64,000 bases of DNA from an uncultured Sulfolobales archaeon (GTDB lineage: Archaea > Thermoproteota > Thermoprotei_A > Sulfolobales > Desulfurococcaceae): positions 46,402 to 110,401 of the forward strand of contig CALIML010000004.1 of the NCBI GenBank assembly GCA_938045475.1, read 5' to 3'. Below the pieces are notes generated by a model. It was given only the letters and a program-made list of their open reading frames with translations, did not search any database and was not told the DNA's origin. Position 1 is the first letter of the stretch. Each line of letters begins with the position of its first letter. The position numbers and the translations under genes were made by a program. Below are positions 33,234-42,056 of this stretch, in pieces.

Positions 33234-34649
33234 CTAAGGCTTAGGGATTAAGCCCGATACTTCATCTTCAAAAGTAATTAATCCCATTATAGGTATTGGG
33301 AGCATGTGCGGTCTGTAAAAAAGTTCGTAAGTGACTTCATATAACGCCTTCTCTATAATCCACGGCTTCATTAATTCACTAATTTTACTTATTAGCTCTA
33401 ACTTATTTAATCCAACAGCTTTCTTAACGTATGGTAAAATGTTTGCTAAGTATGCATATATTAAAGCCCTTAAATGCACGTGCCTCCAGATCTTTAGAGG
33501 ATCTTTAGAGTGAAGAGCCGTAGATCCGTCAAAACCTAAGCGGCTTATTACAATATACGTAGTTAAGTAATGGAAGCTCCTGACGAGAGTCCCAAGATCT
33601 CTTAGGCATGGCTCCTTATATAGTTTTTCCTCCTCACTTCTAGCAGGCTCTCCTTCAAAGTCCGTTAATATGAAGCCCCTGCCCGGGTTATATAGAAATT
33701 GACTTAAGTGAAGATCTTGATGTATTCTCGCCTTAACTAAGTCCCTGTATACATCAATGCTCTCCCTAAATGAATTAACAGCCTTAGGCAATAAGTCGCC
33801 TAAGGCCTCAATCCATGGTTTAAGCCTTTCACTGCCTACTTCAATTACCTCAATACTGCTATATATTGATTTAGCATACTTCTCCACTCTCTCCTCCCAC
33901 TTCTTTAAATCAAAGTCTGTTATTGCCTCTGGTTTAAAGAAGTCATTGTCTACGTTGATAAGTGTTTTATGTAGTTCAGACACCTCTACGCCAAGCTGGC
34001 TGGCAAGCCCTATAGTGCCTGCCCTACCTCCTTCATTGAAGTACTTGACTGCATCCTCATAGAATGGCTTTCCTCCATCACCTAAGTTCTCTACATACTC
34101 CATTACTAAAGTCACGACATCCTCCCCCCACTTCACTATGTAGTGAAGTCGTGGGACATATCTATACCCGCTTGTAACAAGTGCCTCGAGGACCAAGGGC
34201 TCTATGCTTACTCTAGGGAGCTTCCTATAGCTCTTCACTACAACGTTAACTCCATTGCTTAAAGTGTGGATAGCTACTGCATTACTTGAATCCAGAGTAA
34301 TTGGTTGAGCTCTTATTACAGCATTATTCGCTATAGGTAGGCTTATGCACTCCTTGATCTCTAAAAAACCAGCATTCAAAAGCATATGTAAGTAGCGTGG
34401 AGTGTATTCAGCTTCAACGAATTTCCCGCCATTAATTACCATAGCTCTATTAAGTGGAATGCCTTCAGGCAATTCACCGACTTTAATTAGTGGAAGATAG
34501 GCTCTGTGAAGTCCTGAGCCTATTTTAAGGAAGAGGGCTTCATTCAACTCCCCTACTTCTAAGATGTTTACCTCTACTTCGTTTCTCCAAGGCCACCAGC
34601 GAATTCCCTTAAGCCATTTAGGTAGGAAGCCCTCAATGCTTAAAAGCAT
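33234..34649 (-). CDS. Maltokinase/trehalose-pathway kinase-like protein
   Basis: A 471-residue protein of the aminoglycoside-kinase fold. HQDLHLSQFLY at 310-320 is the catalytic loop, DFEGEPAR at 330-337 the metal-binding motif, and CLRDLGTLVRSFHY the maltokinase-type segment that follows. The N-terminus (LPKWLKGIRWWPW) also resembles the LPRFLPRQRWFAGK cap of bacterial maltokinases, which phosphorylate maltose or glucosides in glycogen/trehalose metabolism. No trehalose synthase or glycogen gene is adjacent. The neighbouring regulator has a DUF5752-like domain seen in archaeal trehalose loci. Confidence 0.77.
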   Translation of the reverse strand: MLLSIEGFLPKWLKGIRWWPWRNEVEVNILEVGELNEALFLKIGSGLHRAYLPLIKVGELPEGIPLNRAMVINGGKFVEAEYTPRYLHMLLNAGFLEIKECISLPIANNAVIRAQPITLDSSNAVAIHTLSNGVNVVVKSYRKLPRVSIEPLVLEALVTSGYRYVPRLHYIVKWGEDVVTLVMEYVENLGDGGKPFYEDAVKYFNEGGRAGTIGLASQLGVEVSELHKTLINVDNDFFKPEAITDFDLKKWEERVEKYAKSIYSSIEVIEVGSERLKPWIEALGDLLPKAVNSFRESIDVYRDLVKARIHQDLHLSQFLYNPGRGFILTDFEGEPARSEEEKLYKEPCLRDLGTLVRSFHYLTTYIVISRLGFDGSTALHSKDPLKIWRHVHLRALIYAYLANILPYVKKAVGLNKLELISKISELMKPWIIEKALYEVTYELFYRPHMLPIPIMGLITFEDEVSGLIPKP

Positions 34650-34668
34650 GTATTAAGTCCCTGGAGCT

Positions 34669-35169
34669 CTAACTGAACATACTTACGTATTCCTCAAGAA
34701 TCTTTACTGCATCCTCTAGTGAATTGGCCTTCTTGAGTATCGCAGCTAAGTAACTGTCCTTTACTGATCCTTGAAGCCACTGAGAAACATAGCCCTTCCT
34801 TAAGTGCTCTAAGAAGACTTCGCCGGGCACAAGCCCGTACTTCAGTATGGCGTATAATTGTTGAACGCTTCTTGCCTTAAGCTGCAGTGGAGTTGAAGTA
34901 AAGGGATCTGTGAAAACATAGGCTTGTTCATCGCTTAGCAATCCAAGTAAGCGGGTTTTAATAGATTCTATTAATAAGTGCCCCAGCTCGCTTAACTCAT
35001 ATACTCCAGGCGATGCCTCTCTGACTAAGCCCTTTTCGGAGAGAGCCTTCACATACTTCCTTACTGTAGCCTTACTTGCCGCAAGCTTATTCGAGAGTTC
35101 TTCTAAGCTAATCCTCCCTTCAATGAGTGGAAGAACCTTTAACGCCACTTTATAGCTCAAACTTGCCAC
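34669..35169 (-). CDS. wHTH regulator with DUF5752-like domain
   Basis: A 166-residue protein. Residues 1-70 form a winged helix (IEGRISLEELSNKLAASKAT, then VRKYVKALSEKGLVREASPG). Residues about 82-165 read AYVFTDPFTSTPLQLKARSV, then LAHLLRKG-like EHLRKGYVSQWLQGSVKDSY and AVKILEEYV, the pattern of the DUF5752 family found in archaeal trehalose gene clusters. It is 19 nt upstream of the maltokinase-like gene on the same strand, so it probably controls it. Confidence 0.68.
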   Translation of the reverse strand: MASLSYKVALKVLPLIEGRISLEELSNKLAASKATVRKYVKALSEKGLVREASPGVYELSELGHLLIESIKTRLLGLLSDEQAYVFTDPFTSTPLQLKARSVQQLYAILKYGLVPGEVFLEHLRKGYVSQWLQGSVKDSYLAAILKKANSLEDAVKILEEYVSMFS

Positions 35170-35213
35170 CAGCCTTCTAGAAGTATGGATAGCGCTATTT
35201 AATAAGCTTATCC

Positions 35214-36470
35214 CTAAGATGGTGGAGCAACCAGTATCTTCTCAGAGTCCAAGGTTCTAATGGAGAGTAGTAGGAGGATTGCCGATAGAGCTAGCAAGGT
35301 TAGTGCGTGGAGCAATGATTCAAGCCTATACCCAACAGCGTATAGCTGTATTGCTAAAACGCTGTGAGTGAACGGTATCAAGTATAGAGGTGTTCTTATA
35401 TTCATAGGCAGTTTATAGTAGTCGACCATGAAGCCAGCGAAGAATATTACTGTAGCAACTATCGTCACTATTCCAGCAATATTTGAAGCGCTTCTTATTC
35501 CACGAGTCCTAGTTATGAATGGAAAAGCTATAGCCACGCTCGTCAATATCGTTAGAAAGGAAGTGAAGGCATGGACTACTAGAAGCAGGGGGTCTATGAA
35601 TAACATTAATTGGACTCCATACACTAGGAGGGTGAGGTATATGTACGTTAGAAAGCCCGCTACATCAGATAAAGTAGCAATTATGCCAACTACCGTTGCC
35701 GCAAGAATCTTTGAATAAATGATCTTTGATAAGGGTATCGGCAGACTTACAAGCATCTCAATTGTTTTCCTCTCCCTCTCCCCAATAATTCCATCCACTA
35801 TAAAGCTTGTTGCAGGAGCTACTACAATTCCTAAAGCCAGGACTAAAAACCTAGCTAAGAGGCCTTTAAGCTCCTCTTCAACACTAGCCTTTTCTCCAAC
35901 AATAGTAACGATTTCCTGCTGGACAATTATAGGGCTTAGAATAGCTTCTGAAGAAGCCTCAACGCCAGCGTACCTTGAAAGAGCATCTACTTTAACTCTA
36001 GCCAGCGAATAGCTTAGCCAACCAATTACTTCTCTAACCGCTTGCTCAGCCATGGCACTGGCCTGCACGTTAGCTCTCTTAATAACGAGGATGCTTGCAG
36101 TAGAGCTGAGGCTTGTTGCATTCGCTGCAAAGCCTCTTGGAACAACCACCACTAGATCTATTAGTGGATCATCTACAACTGATGCATCATTAGATTCAAT
36201 TACTTTAAACCCCCTCTTACCCAGCTCTTCATAAAGTGCTTCAGCTACTTGACGCGACGATATAGTTATGTTAAGCATTGAGTTAGTTGATTCACAGTAA
36301 TCTTCGTCAACAAGCGCTACTGTAGCGGGCTGTTGAGAGACTAAGATTATCCCCACAAGCCCCAGTATTGGAAGCAGTATTAATGGTAGAAGCACTGTTG
36401 TAAGAATGGTTTTATAGTCCCTAGATAAGTCGAGTAACTCCTTCCACAGCAAAGCGGTTAAGTCACTCAT
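35214..36470 (-). CDS. ABC-2 type exporter permease (NatB-like)
   Basis: A 418-residue membrane protein. One N-terminal span (about 17-40) is followed by a long extracellular region (about 45-190), then five to six spans, the arrangement of NatB/ABC-2 permeases. The motif GIIGERERKTIEMLVSLPIPLSKI is the family's coupling segment. With the overlapping ATPase gene (4 nt) it forms an efflux system for sodium, drugs or lipids; the substrate is unknown. Confidence 0.88.
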   Translation of the reverse strand: MSDLTALLWKELLDLSRDYKTILTTVLLPLILLPILGLVGIILVSQQPATVALVDEDYCESTNSMLNITISSRQVAEALYEELGKRGFKVIESNDASVVDDPLIDLVVVVPRGFAANATSLSSTASILVIKRANVQASAMAEQAVREVIGWLSYSLARVKVDALSRYAGVEASSEAILSPIIVQQEIVTIVGEKASVEEELKGLLARFLVLALGIVVAPATSFIVDGIIGERERKTIEMLVSLPIPLSKIIYSKILAATVVGIIATLSDVAGFLTYIYLTLLVYGVQLMLFIDPLLLVVHAFTSFLTILTSVAIAFPFITRTRGIRSASNIAGIVTIVATVIFFAGFMVDYYKLPMNIRTPLYLIPFTHSVLAIQLYAVGYRLESLLHALTLLALSAILLLLSIRTLDSEKILVAPPS

Positions 36471-37195
36471 ATTGCTGACGCCTCAATGGCTTTAATGAAT
36501 GCCTCCTCAATGTTGGCTGAAGAGTACTTGTTCATGAGCTCTGTTGGGGGCCCTGAATCAATTATCCTGCCGTTATTTATGAATGCAACTCTATCGCATA
36601 AATGCTCTACTTCAAGCATGTTGTGGCTGCTGATTATGACTGCTGCACCAGCCTCCTTAGAGTACTCCTTAATGACTTTTCTAACGCTGTAGCTGGCGTG
36701 TACGTCGAGGCCGCTGGTAGGCTCATCTAATATAGCTACTTGAGGCTTCGTCATGAGGGCGATGGCCATCAACAGCCTCCTCTTCATGCCCTTACTGTAC
36801 TCCCCAGCCTTATCGTGAAGCCTATTCCCTAGGCCAGATAGTTGTGCTCCACGGCTTACAGCCTCTCTGTAACTATTGGGGCACTTAAGCCTGGCGTGAA
36901 ACAGCATGTGTTCGTATCCAGTCAGCCTAGGGTAGACTTCTGCTTCTTCAGGTAGGTAGCCTAGGAATTTCCTTGCTTCAACGGGCTTAGCTAAAGCATC
37001 TACGCCGTTAACTAGAACCCTGCCCTCATTAGGCTTCACTAGCGTCGCAATAATTCTTAGAGTAGTTGTTTTGCCGGCTCCATTAGGTCCAACTAGCCCG
37101 AATACCTCCCCACTCCTCACTCTAAAGCTAACTCCATCAATTACTCTCCTACCGCCGTAAACCTTGACTAATCCCTCAACTACAATAATATCCAC
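36467..37195 (-). CDS. ABC exporter ATPase (NatA-like)
   Basis: A 242-residue ABC ATPase. Walker A is GPNGAGKTT (36-44), the signature is YSKGMKRRLLMAIAL, Walker B is VAILDEPTSGLD, and the H-loop is ISSHNM. It is the ATP motor of the permease encoded downstream, whose start overlaps its stop by 4 nt. A TATA-like sequence lies upstream in the divergent spacer to the 37292 gene. Confidence 0.93.
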   Translation of the reverse strand: MDIIVVEGLVKVYGGRRVIDGVSFRVRSGEVFGLVGPNGAGKTTTLRIIATLVKPNEGRVLVNGVDALAKPVEARKFLGYLPEEAEVYPRLTGYEHMLFHARLKCPNSYREAVSRGAQLSGLGNRLHDKAGEYSKGMKRRLLMAIALMTKPQVAILDEPTSGLDVHASYSVRKVIKEYSKEAGAAVIISSHNMLEVEHLCDRVAFINNGRIIDSGPPTELMNKYSSANIEEAFIKAIEASAI

Positions 37196-37291
37196 AGCTC
37201 ACACACTCCCCCTTGAGTCTGGGAATTAGTTATTACTTAACATTCACTTAAATACACACCCCATAGTATAACTGATAGCGGTGCAGCTTTC

Positions 37292-37966
37292 TTGCCTAAG
37301 GATGCCTTAAGGGATTCAATGAGGGAGAGGGTTAGAGAATTTATTGAAAGATATGGCGATAAAGCTATAGCAGTGTTGAAAGCCGCCCTTGAGTTATCCA
37401 GTGAGGCTGGGTGTAGCTTAGGGGATTTTAATAGCAGGGACTTGGCGTTAAGGCTCACTGCATGGGGTATAGACTATAATCCAAGCAACCTCATTAAAAT
37501 GCTTGAAAAAGCCTACGGAATTATTGAAAAAGGAAGCACTAGCAGAGGGAGGGTATGGTATAGGTTTAGGGATATAGATGCTGTTCGCGAAGAGCTCTTC
37601 AGCTACATGGGCTACAGCAGGGAGGAGAACCCAAGGATAAAAGTCTTGAGAATAAAGTACAGGAGTTTAAGAATCGATCTATTAGTGAATAGGCTGAGAA
37701 ACATAGTCACTAAAGAGAGGCTTTCAAAGAGCGATTTAGAATTCATTAAAGACCTAGCATTTAAGGAATTGGATGAAGTACTTCAATTAATTGATGAAAT
37801 GAGTGAAAACGAAAGTTATTTCATTAAAGAATTGAAGGCTCTTAAAGAACTAGTTGAGCTTGCAGACGCAGCTTCATTAAAAATTGCCGGCATTGAAGAA
37901 GAGGGTTTATCAATGCAATACTCATTAAAGAACGCTGACGCAGCCATTAATCGCAGCCATGCATAG
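37292..37966 (+). CDS. Helical protein with wHTH-like N-terminus, upstream of ThiR-like gene
   Basis: A 224-residue protein. Residues about 20-110 suggest a winged helix (KAALELSSEAGCSLGDFNSR, then KAYGIIEKGSTSRGRVWYRF), and the rest is long charged helices. It starts at TTG; the ThiR-like gene starts 18 nt after its stop, so both are probably one transcript. I do not recognise the family. Confidence 0.65.
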   Translation: MPKDALRDSMRERVREFIERYGDKAIAVLKAALELSSEAGCSLGDFNSRDLALRLTAWGIDYNPSNLIKMLEKAYGIIEKGSTSRGRVWYRFRDIDAVREELFSYMGYSREENPRIKVLRIKYRSLRIDLLVNRLRNIVTKERLSKSDLEFIKDLAFKELDEVLQLIDEMSENESYFIKELKALKELVELADAASLKIAGIEEEGLSMQYSLKNADAAINRSHA

Positions 37967-37984
37967 CCTCCGCGGGATCTACTT

Positions 37985-38884
37985 ATGCTTCCCTACGAAG
38001 TTGCAGTAGAGTACTTTATTAGACCACTTAGAGGCATTTTAGTACATAAGCTCAGCAACGAGGGCTATAGCCAGACAGCTATAGCTAGAGTTCTCGGCCT
38101 CTCCCAACCAATGGTGTATAAGATATTGAGGGATGACGTCGCTAAGTACTACGAGGAGCTAAGTGAAGCAGGCTTTAACTCAAGTGAAGTAGATGTCTAT
38201 GTAAACACTCTGCTCAACTCCTTGTTAAACCGCGAAATCGATAAGTATAACGCTCTCTTCACTACCTTAGTAAACAAGGTTTTAAGTAGTGCAAGGCTTT
38301 GCAGAATACACTTAAGGAAGGATCTTGAGCTCCCTCCGTCATGCAGTGTTTGCATAAGTGTCTTTACTCCAGCTATGCACCCTCTCATAACTGAGTACGA
38401 GAATTACTTAAAGATTCTATTGAAAGATCCAAGGGCAGTCGAACTAGTCCCTGAAGTAGGTATGAACATAGCTTACTCTACCCCAGCCCCAGCCAGCACT
38501 AGCGATGTAATAGGACTCCCGGGCAGAATAGTTAAGCTTAATGATAAGGCTGAAGCCGTTGGCACGCCCTGCTTTGGGGGCAGTAAGCATACTGCAACAA
38601 TTTTAATAAAAGCCTCGAGATACAACAAGAGCCTTAGGGCCTGTGCATCAATAAGGTACATGGATAAATACGTTGAAAAACTCAAAGCTCTGGGTTTTGC
38701 AGTAGCTGAGTCAGGGCCTCATAAGAGGCTCAGCGAAGTCATTGAAGCTGTTGAAGCAATATTTAAGGAGAATCCCAGTGTAACAGCTATTGCAGATAGG
38801 GGGGGCCTTGGAATAGAGCCAGTAATATACGTGTTCGCCAAAGACCTAGCCGAACTAATTGAAATACTTCAGCTGCTTCCCTAA
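37985..38884 (+). CDS. thiR: ThiR-like thiamine regulator (HTH plus ThiN domain)
   Basis: A 299-residue protein. An N-terminal HTH (LSNEGYSQTAIARVLGLSQP, then MVYKILRDDV) is joined to a ThiN-type thiamine phosphate synthase domain (about 130-299). Within it, EVGMNIAYSTPAPASTSDVI, then GRIVKLNDKAEAVGTPCFGG and SIRYMDKYVEKLKALGFAVA are recognisable. In archaea the HTH-ThiN fusion without ThiD acts as the thiamine-responsive repressor ThiR. No thiamine genes are seen in this window, so its targets lie elsewhere. Confidence 0.85.
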   Translation: MLPYEVAVEYFIRPLRGILVHKLSNEGYSQTAIARVLGLSQPMVYKILRDDVAKYYEELSEAGFNSSEVDVYVNTLLNSLLNREIDKYNALFTTLVNKVLSSARLCRIHLRKDLELPPSCSVCISVFTPAMHPLITEYENYLKILLKDPRAVELVPEVGMNIAYSTPAPASTSDVIGLPGRIVKLNDKAEAVGTPCFGGSKHTATILIKASRYNKSLRACASIRYMDKYVEKLKALGFAVAESGPHKRLSEVIEAVEAIFKENPSVTAIADRGGLGIEPVIYVFAKDLAELIEILQLLP

Positions 38885-38962
38885 ATCCATTAATGCAGCA
38901 ACTCATGCCCCAACTAATGCATAATAAGTAGCCTTTAAATTAATAAGACTGAGGTGAACTTA

Positions 38963-39019
38963 GTGTTAATGAATTTAAGAGGCCCTGAAGGCGCTGCATA
39001 TGCTGGAGATCCTGTGTAG
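38963..39019 (+). CDS. Possible 18-codon leader ORF overlapping the 39000 gene
   Basis: A strong ribosome site gaggtga (38951-38957) lies 5 nt before GTG at 38963, which opens VLMNLRGPEGAAYAGDPV and stops at 39019, 20 nt inside the next gene in another frame. The next gene's ATG at 39000 has no good ribosome site. The small ORF may load ribosomes for the larger gene, or the larger gene may start differently. Confidence 0.35.
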   Translation: MLMNLRGPEGAAYAGDPV

Positions 39020-39833
39020 TTACAGTAGAGGCGCAGTGACGTGCCGAGGGGGCTTAAGAGGCATCTATGAATTAAGTACTTTTAAAAACTATGAGGTTTT
39101 CTACACACCTACTCCAGCTGAATCAGGATACTCACTTGAAGTAGAGACTCCAGTGAACATAAGGGTAGTTTGTAATGGGGAGAGGCTAGGTGAGTTCGTC
39201 TGGGGAGGAAGTAGGATCACTAGGTGGGAGGTTAGTAAGAGAGTTGAGGGAATAATGTGCGTCTTTTCCAATGCAATTAAGCTAGCAGATATGGGTAGAG
39301 TTATGTTAGTTCATGAAGAGCTCACAGAAGACTTAATGGAATTAGCAAAGTACATTGTTGAAGCAGTTAACTTGTGGAGTCTTTTGAGCGCCGATGTAGT
39401 TTACGATAGATACATAGCTTTATGCATTTATGGAGTGCTTAGCGAAGCGATCCCCGTTCCTCCTTTACTAAGCTGCAGTAAGTTAGAGGGTGTGAGGGAC
39501 ATCATAAGATCTACTTTAGCCATCCTCAACTCGCTCAACAAAGCTCACTCCAAGATCTACATAGAGGGTGCTTTAAAAGAGCTTAGCAACCTAGAGCTAG
39601 GCCCATTCCTAACATTTACATATGAAGTATCAAGGAGCGCGGATTTAAAGAGAGTTATTGATAATCTAAATGAATGCGTAGAGGTTAGGCATGGAGGTCG
39701 GGTAGTCAATAGCTGTGGACGTAGAGTTAACTTAATAGTTTCAAGCACAAAGGCTTGGCTAAAGACTGTGCTTGAGGCCGGGGAGGAGGCCTTAATTAAC
39801 ATTAGCCCTATGGTTAGCGTACTAAGTTGGTGA
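39000..39833 (+). CDS. Unknown protein upstream of TatD
   Basis: A 277-residue protein. The N-terminal 80 residues are beta-rich (ITRWEVSKRVEGIMCVFSNA ends the domain), and the rest is mostly helical (VHEELTEDLMELAKYIVEAV). Cysteines are frequent. No domain is recognised. The ATG at 39000 lacks a ribosome site and overlaps a possible leader ORF. The TatD-like gene begins 6 nt after its stop, so they are an operon. Confidence 0.6.
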   Translation: MLEILCSYSRGAVTCRGGLRGIYELSTFKNYEVFYTPTPAESGYSLEVETPVNIRVVCNGERLGEFVWGGSRITRWEVSKRVEGIMCVFSNAIKLADMGRVMLVHEELTEDLMELAKYIVEAVNLWSLLSADVVYDRYIALCIYGVLSEAIPVPPLLSCSKLEGVRDIIRSTLAILNSLNKAHSKIYIEGALKELSNLELGPFLTFTYEVSRSADLKRVIDNLNECVEVRHGGRVVNSCGRRVNLIVSSTKAWLKTVLEAGEEALINISPMVSVLSW

Positions 39834-39839
39834 AACGCC

Positions 39840-40559
39840 TTGCTAGTCGATATGCATGCCCACTGCCATGAATTAAGCTTAAATGAACTCGATAGCTATA
39901 GGGGCAAATACATAATAGTAGCTGTATCAGATGACTACGATTCCAGTTTAGTAACTATAGGTATAGCGGGTGAGAGGAGGTTTATACACTCTTGCATAGG
40001 TATACATCCATGGAATGTCGGCGAAGCCAGTGAACACGAAGTCAACGCCTTATTAAAGTTAGCTGAGAACGAGGGCGTTAAATGCTTAGGTGAAGTAGGC
40101 TTAGATACAAAGTTCACTCCACAAACTTTTAAGAAACAGCTGGATGTATTTATGAAATTCCTTAAGTTAGCTAAAGACCACGACCTCGTTTTAAATATCC
40201 ACGCCGCAGGAGCGTGGGAGCAAGTTTTTAACCTCATATTAAAGTATGATATTGATAAAGCGTTCTTCCACTGGTACACTGGGCCTCTAAGCTTACTGGA
40301 GGAAATAGTCGATAAAGGCTTCTTCATAGGGGCGAACCCAGCTTGGAAAGTTCAGAGCAAACATAGAAGCGTTATAGAATCAACTCCTCTAGAGAACATA
40401 ATTACTGAAAGCGACGCTCCATACAATTACAAAGGAATATCTATGAGCATCCCCTTAGTAAAGGAGACCGTAGACTACATAGCTAATTCCCGCGGAATAA
40501 ACTCCAGCTCCATAGAATCATTGATCTATAGTAACTACAGGAGGTTATTCAGAGCCTAG
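39840..40559 (+). CDS. TatD-family metal-dependent hydrolase
   Basis: A 239-residue TIM-barrel hydrolase. The metal site starts DMHAHCHE, followed by CIGIHPWNV, GEVGLDTKF, NIHAAG, AFFHWYTG and TESDAPYN. These are the motifs of the TatD DNase/D-tyrosyl deacylase-like family, which cleave DNA or other phosphodiesters. The TTG at 39840 is 6 nt after the previous stop. It is convergent with the subtilase gene across a perfect 22-bp palindrome. Confidence 0.83.
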   Translation: MLVDMHAHCHELSLNELDSYRGKYIIVAVSDDYDSSLVTIGIAGERRFIHSCIGIHPWNVGEASEHEVNALLKLAENEGVKCLGEVGLDTKFTPQTFKKQLDVFMKFLKLAKDHDLVLNIHAAGAWEQVFNLILKYDIDKAFFHWYTGPLSLLEEIVDKGFFIGANPAWKVQSKHRSVIESTPLENIITESDAPYNYKGISMSIPLVKETVDYIANSRGINSSSIESLIYSNYRRLFRA

Positions 40560-40628
40560 TAAGCACAAGATCTATGGAAACCCACAAATCTATTGACTCT
40601 TCTCCTATAGCTATAAAGCTAGTTACTT

Positions 40629-40650
40629 ACTGAGCGCTTAAGCGCTCAGT
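40629..40650. terminator. 22-bp perfect palindrome between convergent genes
   Basis: The sequence from 40629 to 40650 is a perfect palindrome centred on TTAA (halves ACTGAGCGCTT and AAGCGCTCAGT). It is followed by ttcttgctt on the plus strand and lies between the TatD and subtilase stops. It could be a bidirectional terminator hairpin; with no unpaired loop it could equally be a dimeric protein-binding site. Confidence 0.45.
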
Positions 40651-40671
40651 TCTTGCTTAAAAACAGTTAAA

Positions 40672-41886
40672 TCATCCACTCAATGAAGAGACCGTTGCTT
40701 CATATGCATCAATTAATCCATATCCATAAACATCATCGAAACCACTCGAACCCAGGTCTACGACTGTCTCTGCGAGAACGGTCTTTACTTCTTCAGGAGT
40801 TAGCTTAGGTAGGCCTGAGGCCAGCCTTAGAGCCTGTATTAACGCTACTGTAGCTGATACGTGAGGGCAAGCCATTGATGTGCCGCTCATATATGCGTAT
40901 CTATTGTTTGGGTAAGTTGACAATATGTTTACTCCAGGAGCTACGAAGTCTGGGTTTCTATTACTCCACGCTGGGGCATTGTAATTAATGTCGATAGCTC
41001 CTACAGCAATTACTTCTGGATAAAGCGCTGGATAACTCGGATAGCTTGCCCCTTCATTGCCTGAGGCTGCAACTAGAGTAACGTTGTATCCATATGCGTA
41101 GGCCACTGCATCACGGAGCAATATGCTGTCAGGGCCTCCGAGCGACATACTGATCACGTCTGCATCGTCTAAACTGCCTGGAACTCCATCAGGGCCTTTC
41201 GTTGCCTCAATAATTCCCCTAGCTACATCAGATGCATAGCCACTGCCGCTAGGGCTAAGGACCCTCACAGCGTACAGATACGCCTTAGGAGCTACTCCAG
41301 CTACTCCAATTCCATTAAGTCTTGCCGCAATTATTCCAGCTACGTGAGTTCCATGACCGTTTGCGTCCTTGCAATTCTTTAAGTTCGTTCCCCTGTAGAA
41401 CGTCTTACCATTATTTAATGACACTACACACCAGGAAACAGATCCCTGGAGATCCTCGTGGCTATAGTCTATGCCTGTATCTATAACCGCTACTCTTATC
41501 GAATCATCGTATCCATAAGCTGCATCACCATAAGTAGAGCTGTAAGTAGTCCAAACAATCGTAGCATTAATCATTTCTACATTCCACGTTACTTCACTTA
41601 AAGCACTATATTCCTCGTCGAGTTCAACGTGTTTAACGAATGGAAGCTTCATGAGTGTTTTAACAGAGTTCTCTGAAACCTCCATTACTACGGCATTAAG
41701 CTCCCTTATTTCTCCATGGATAACTCCATGAACTCTAAGCAGGTCTCCATACTTAGATACTTCACCTGCAGTGCGTACAACGATCCTTAAAGATCTATTG
41801 GGCTGAGCCTGTGCTTCAAGCACTGCAGCAGCTAGCAATACTAGGACTAATATTGGCAGAACTGTTAACAAGCGATCTTTTATCAA
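40672..41886 (-). CDS. Secreted subtilisin-like serine protease
   Basis: A 404-residue S8 protease. A signal peptide (1-27, ending AQAQ) is followed by an I9-type propeptide (about 30-95) and the catalytic domain. The triad is D136 (VAVIDTGIDYS), H178 (GHGTHVAGI) and S337 (GTSMACPH), with the oxyanion N277 (ASGNEGA). C153 and C172 are close enough to form a disulfide. It is probably exported and degrades proteins outside the cell. No C-terminal anchor is seen. Confidence 0.94.
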   Translation of the reverse strand: MIKDRLLTVLPILVLVLLAAAVLEAQAQPNRSLRIVVRTAGEVSKYGDLLRVHGVIHGEIRELNAVVMEVSENSVKTLMKLPFVKHVELDEEYSALSEVTWNVEMINATIVWTTYSSTYGDAAYGYDDSIRVAVIDTGIDYSHEDLQGSVSWCVVSLNNGKTFYRGTNLKNCKDANGHGTHVAGIIAARLNGIGVAGVAPKAYLYAVRVLSPSGSGYASDVARGIIEATKGPDGVPGSLDDADVISMSLGGPDSILLRDAVAYAYGYNVTLVAASGNEGASYPSYPALYPEVIAVGAIDINYNAPAWSNRNPDFVAPGVNILSTYPNNRYAYMSGTSMACPHVSATVALIQALRLASGLPKLTPEEVKTVLAETVVDLGSSGFDDVYGYGLIDAYEATVSSLSG

Positions 41887-42056
41887 ATACTTCGCCTCAG
41901 TATAAGAGTAACTAGACGTGTATTTAAATTCAAACGCGTTGCAAGGACTTACAACAGTTAGTTATTGGAGTACACGCCCTGCTCTCTGCTCGCCGCGGAG
42001 TCTCTCAATGCTCCTATAGCAATACTTATTAGTTTTATTACAAATGCTGTGCATCT

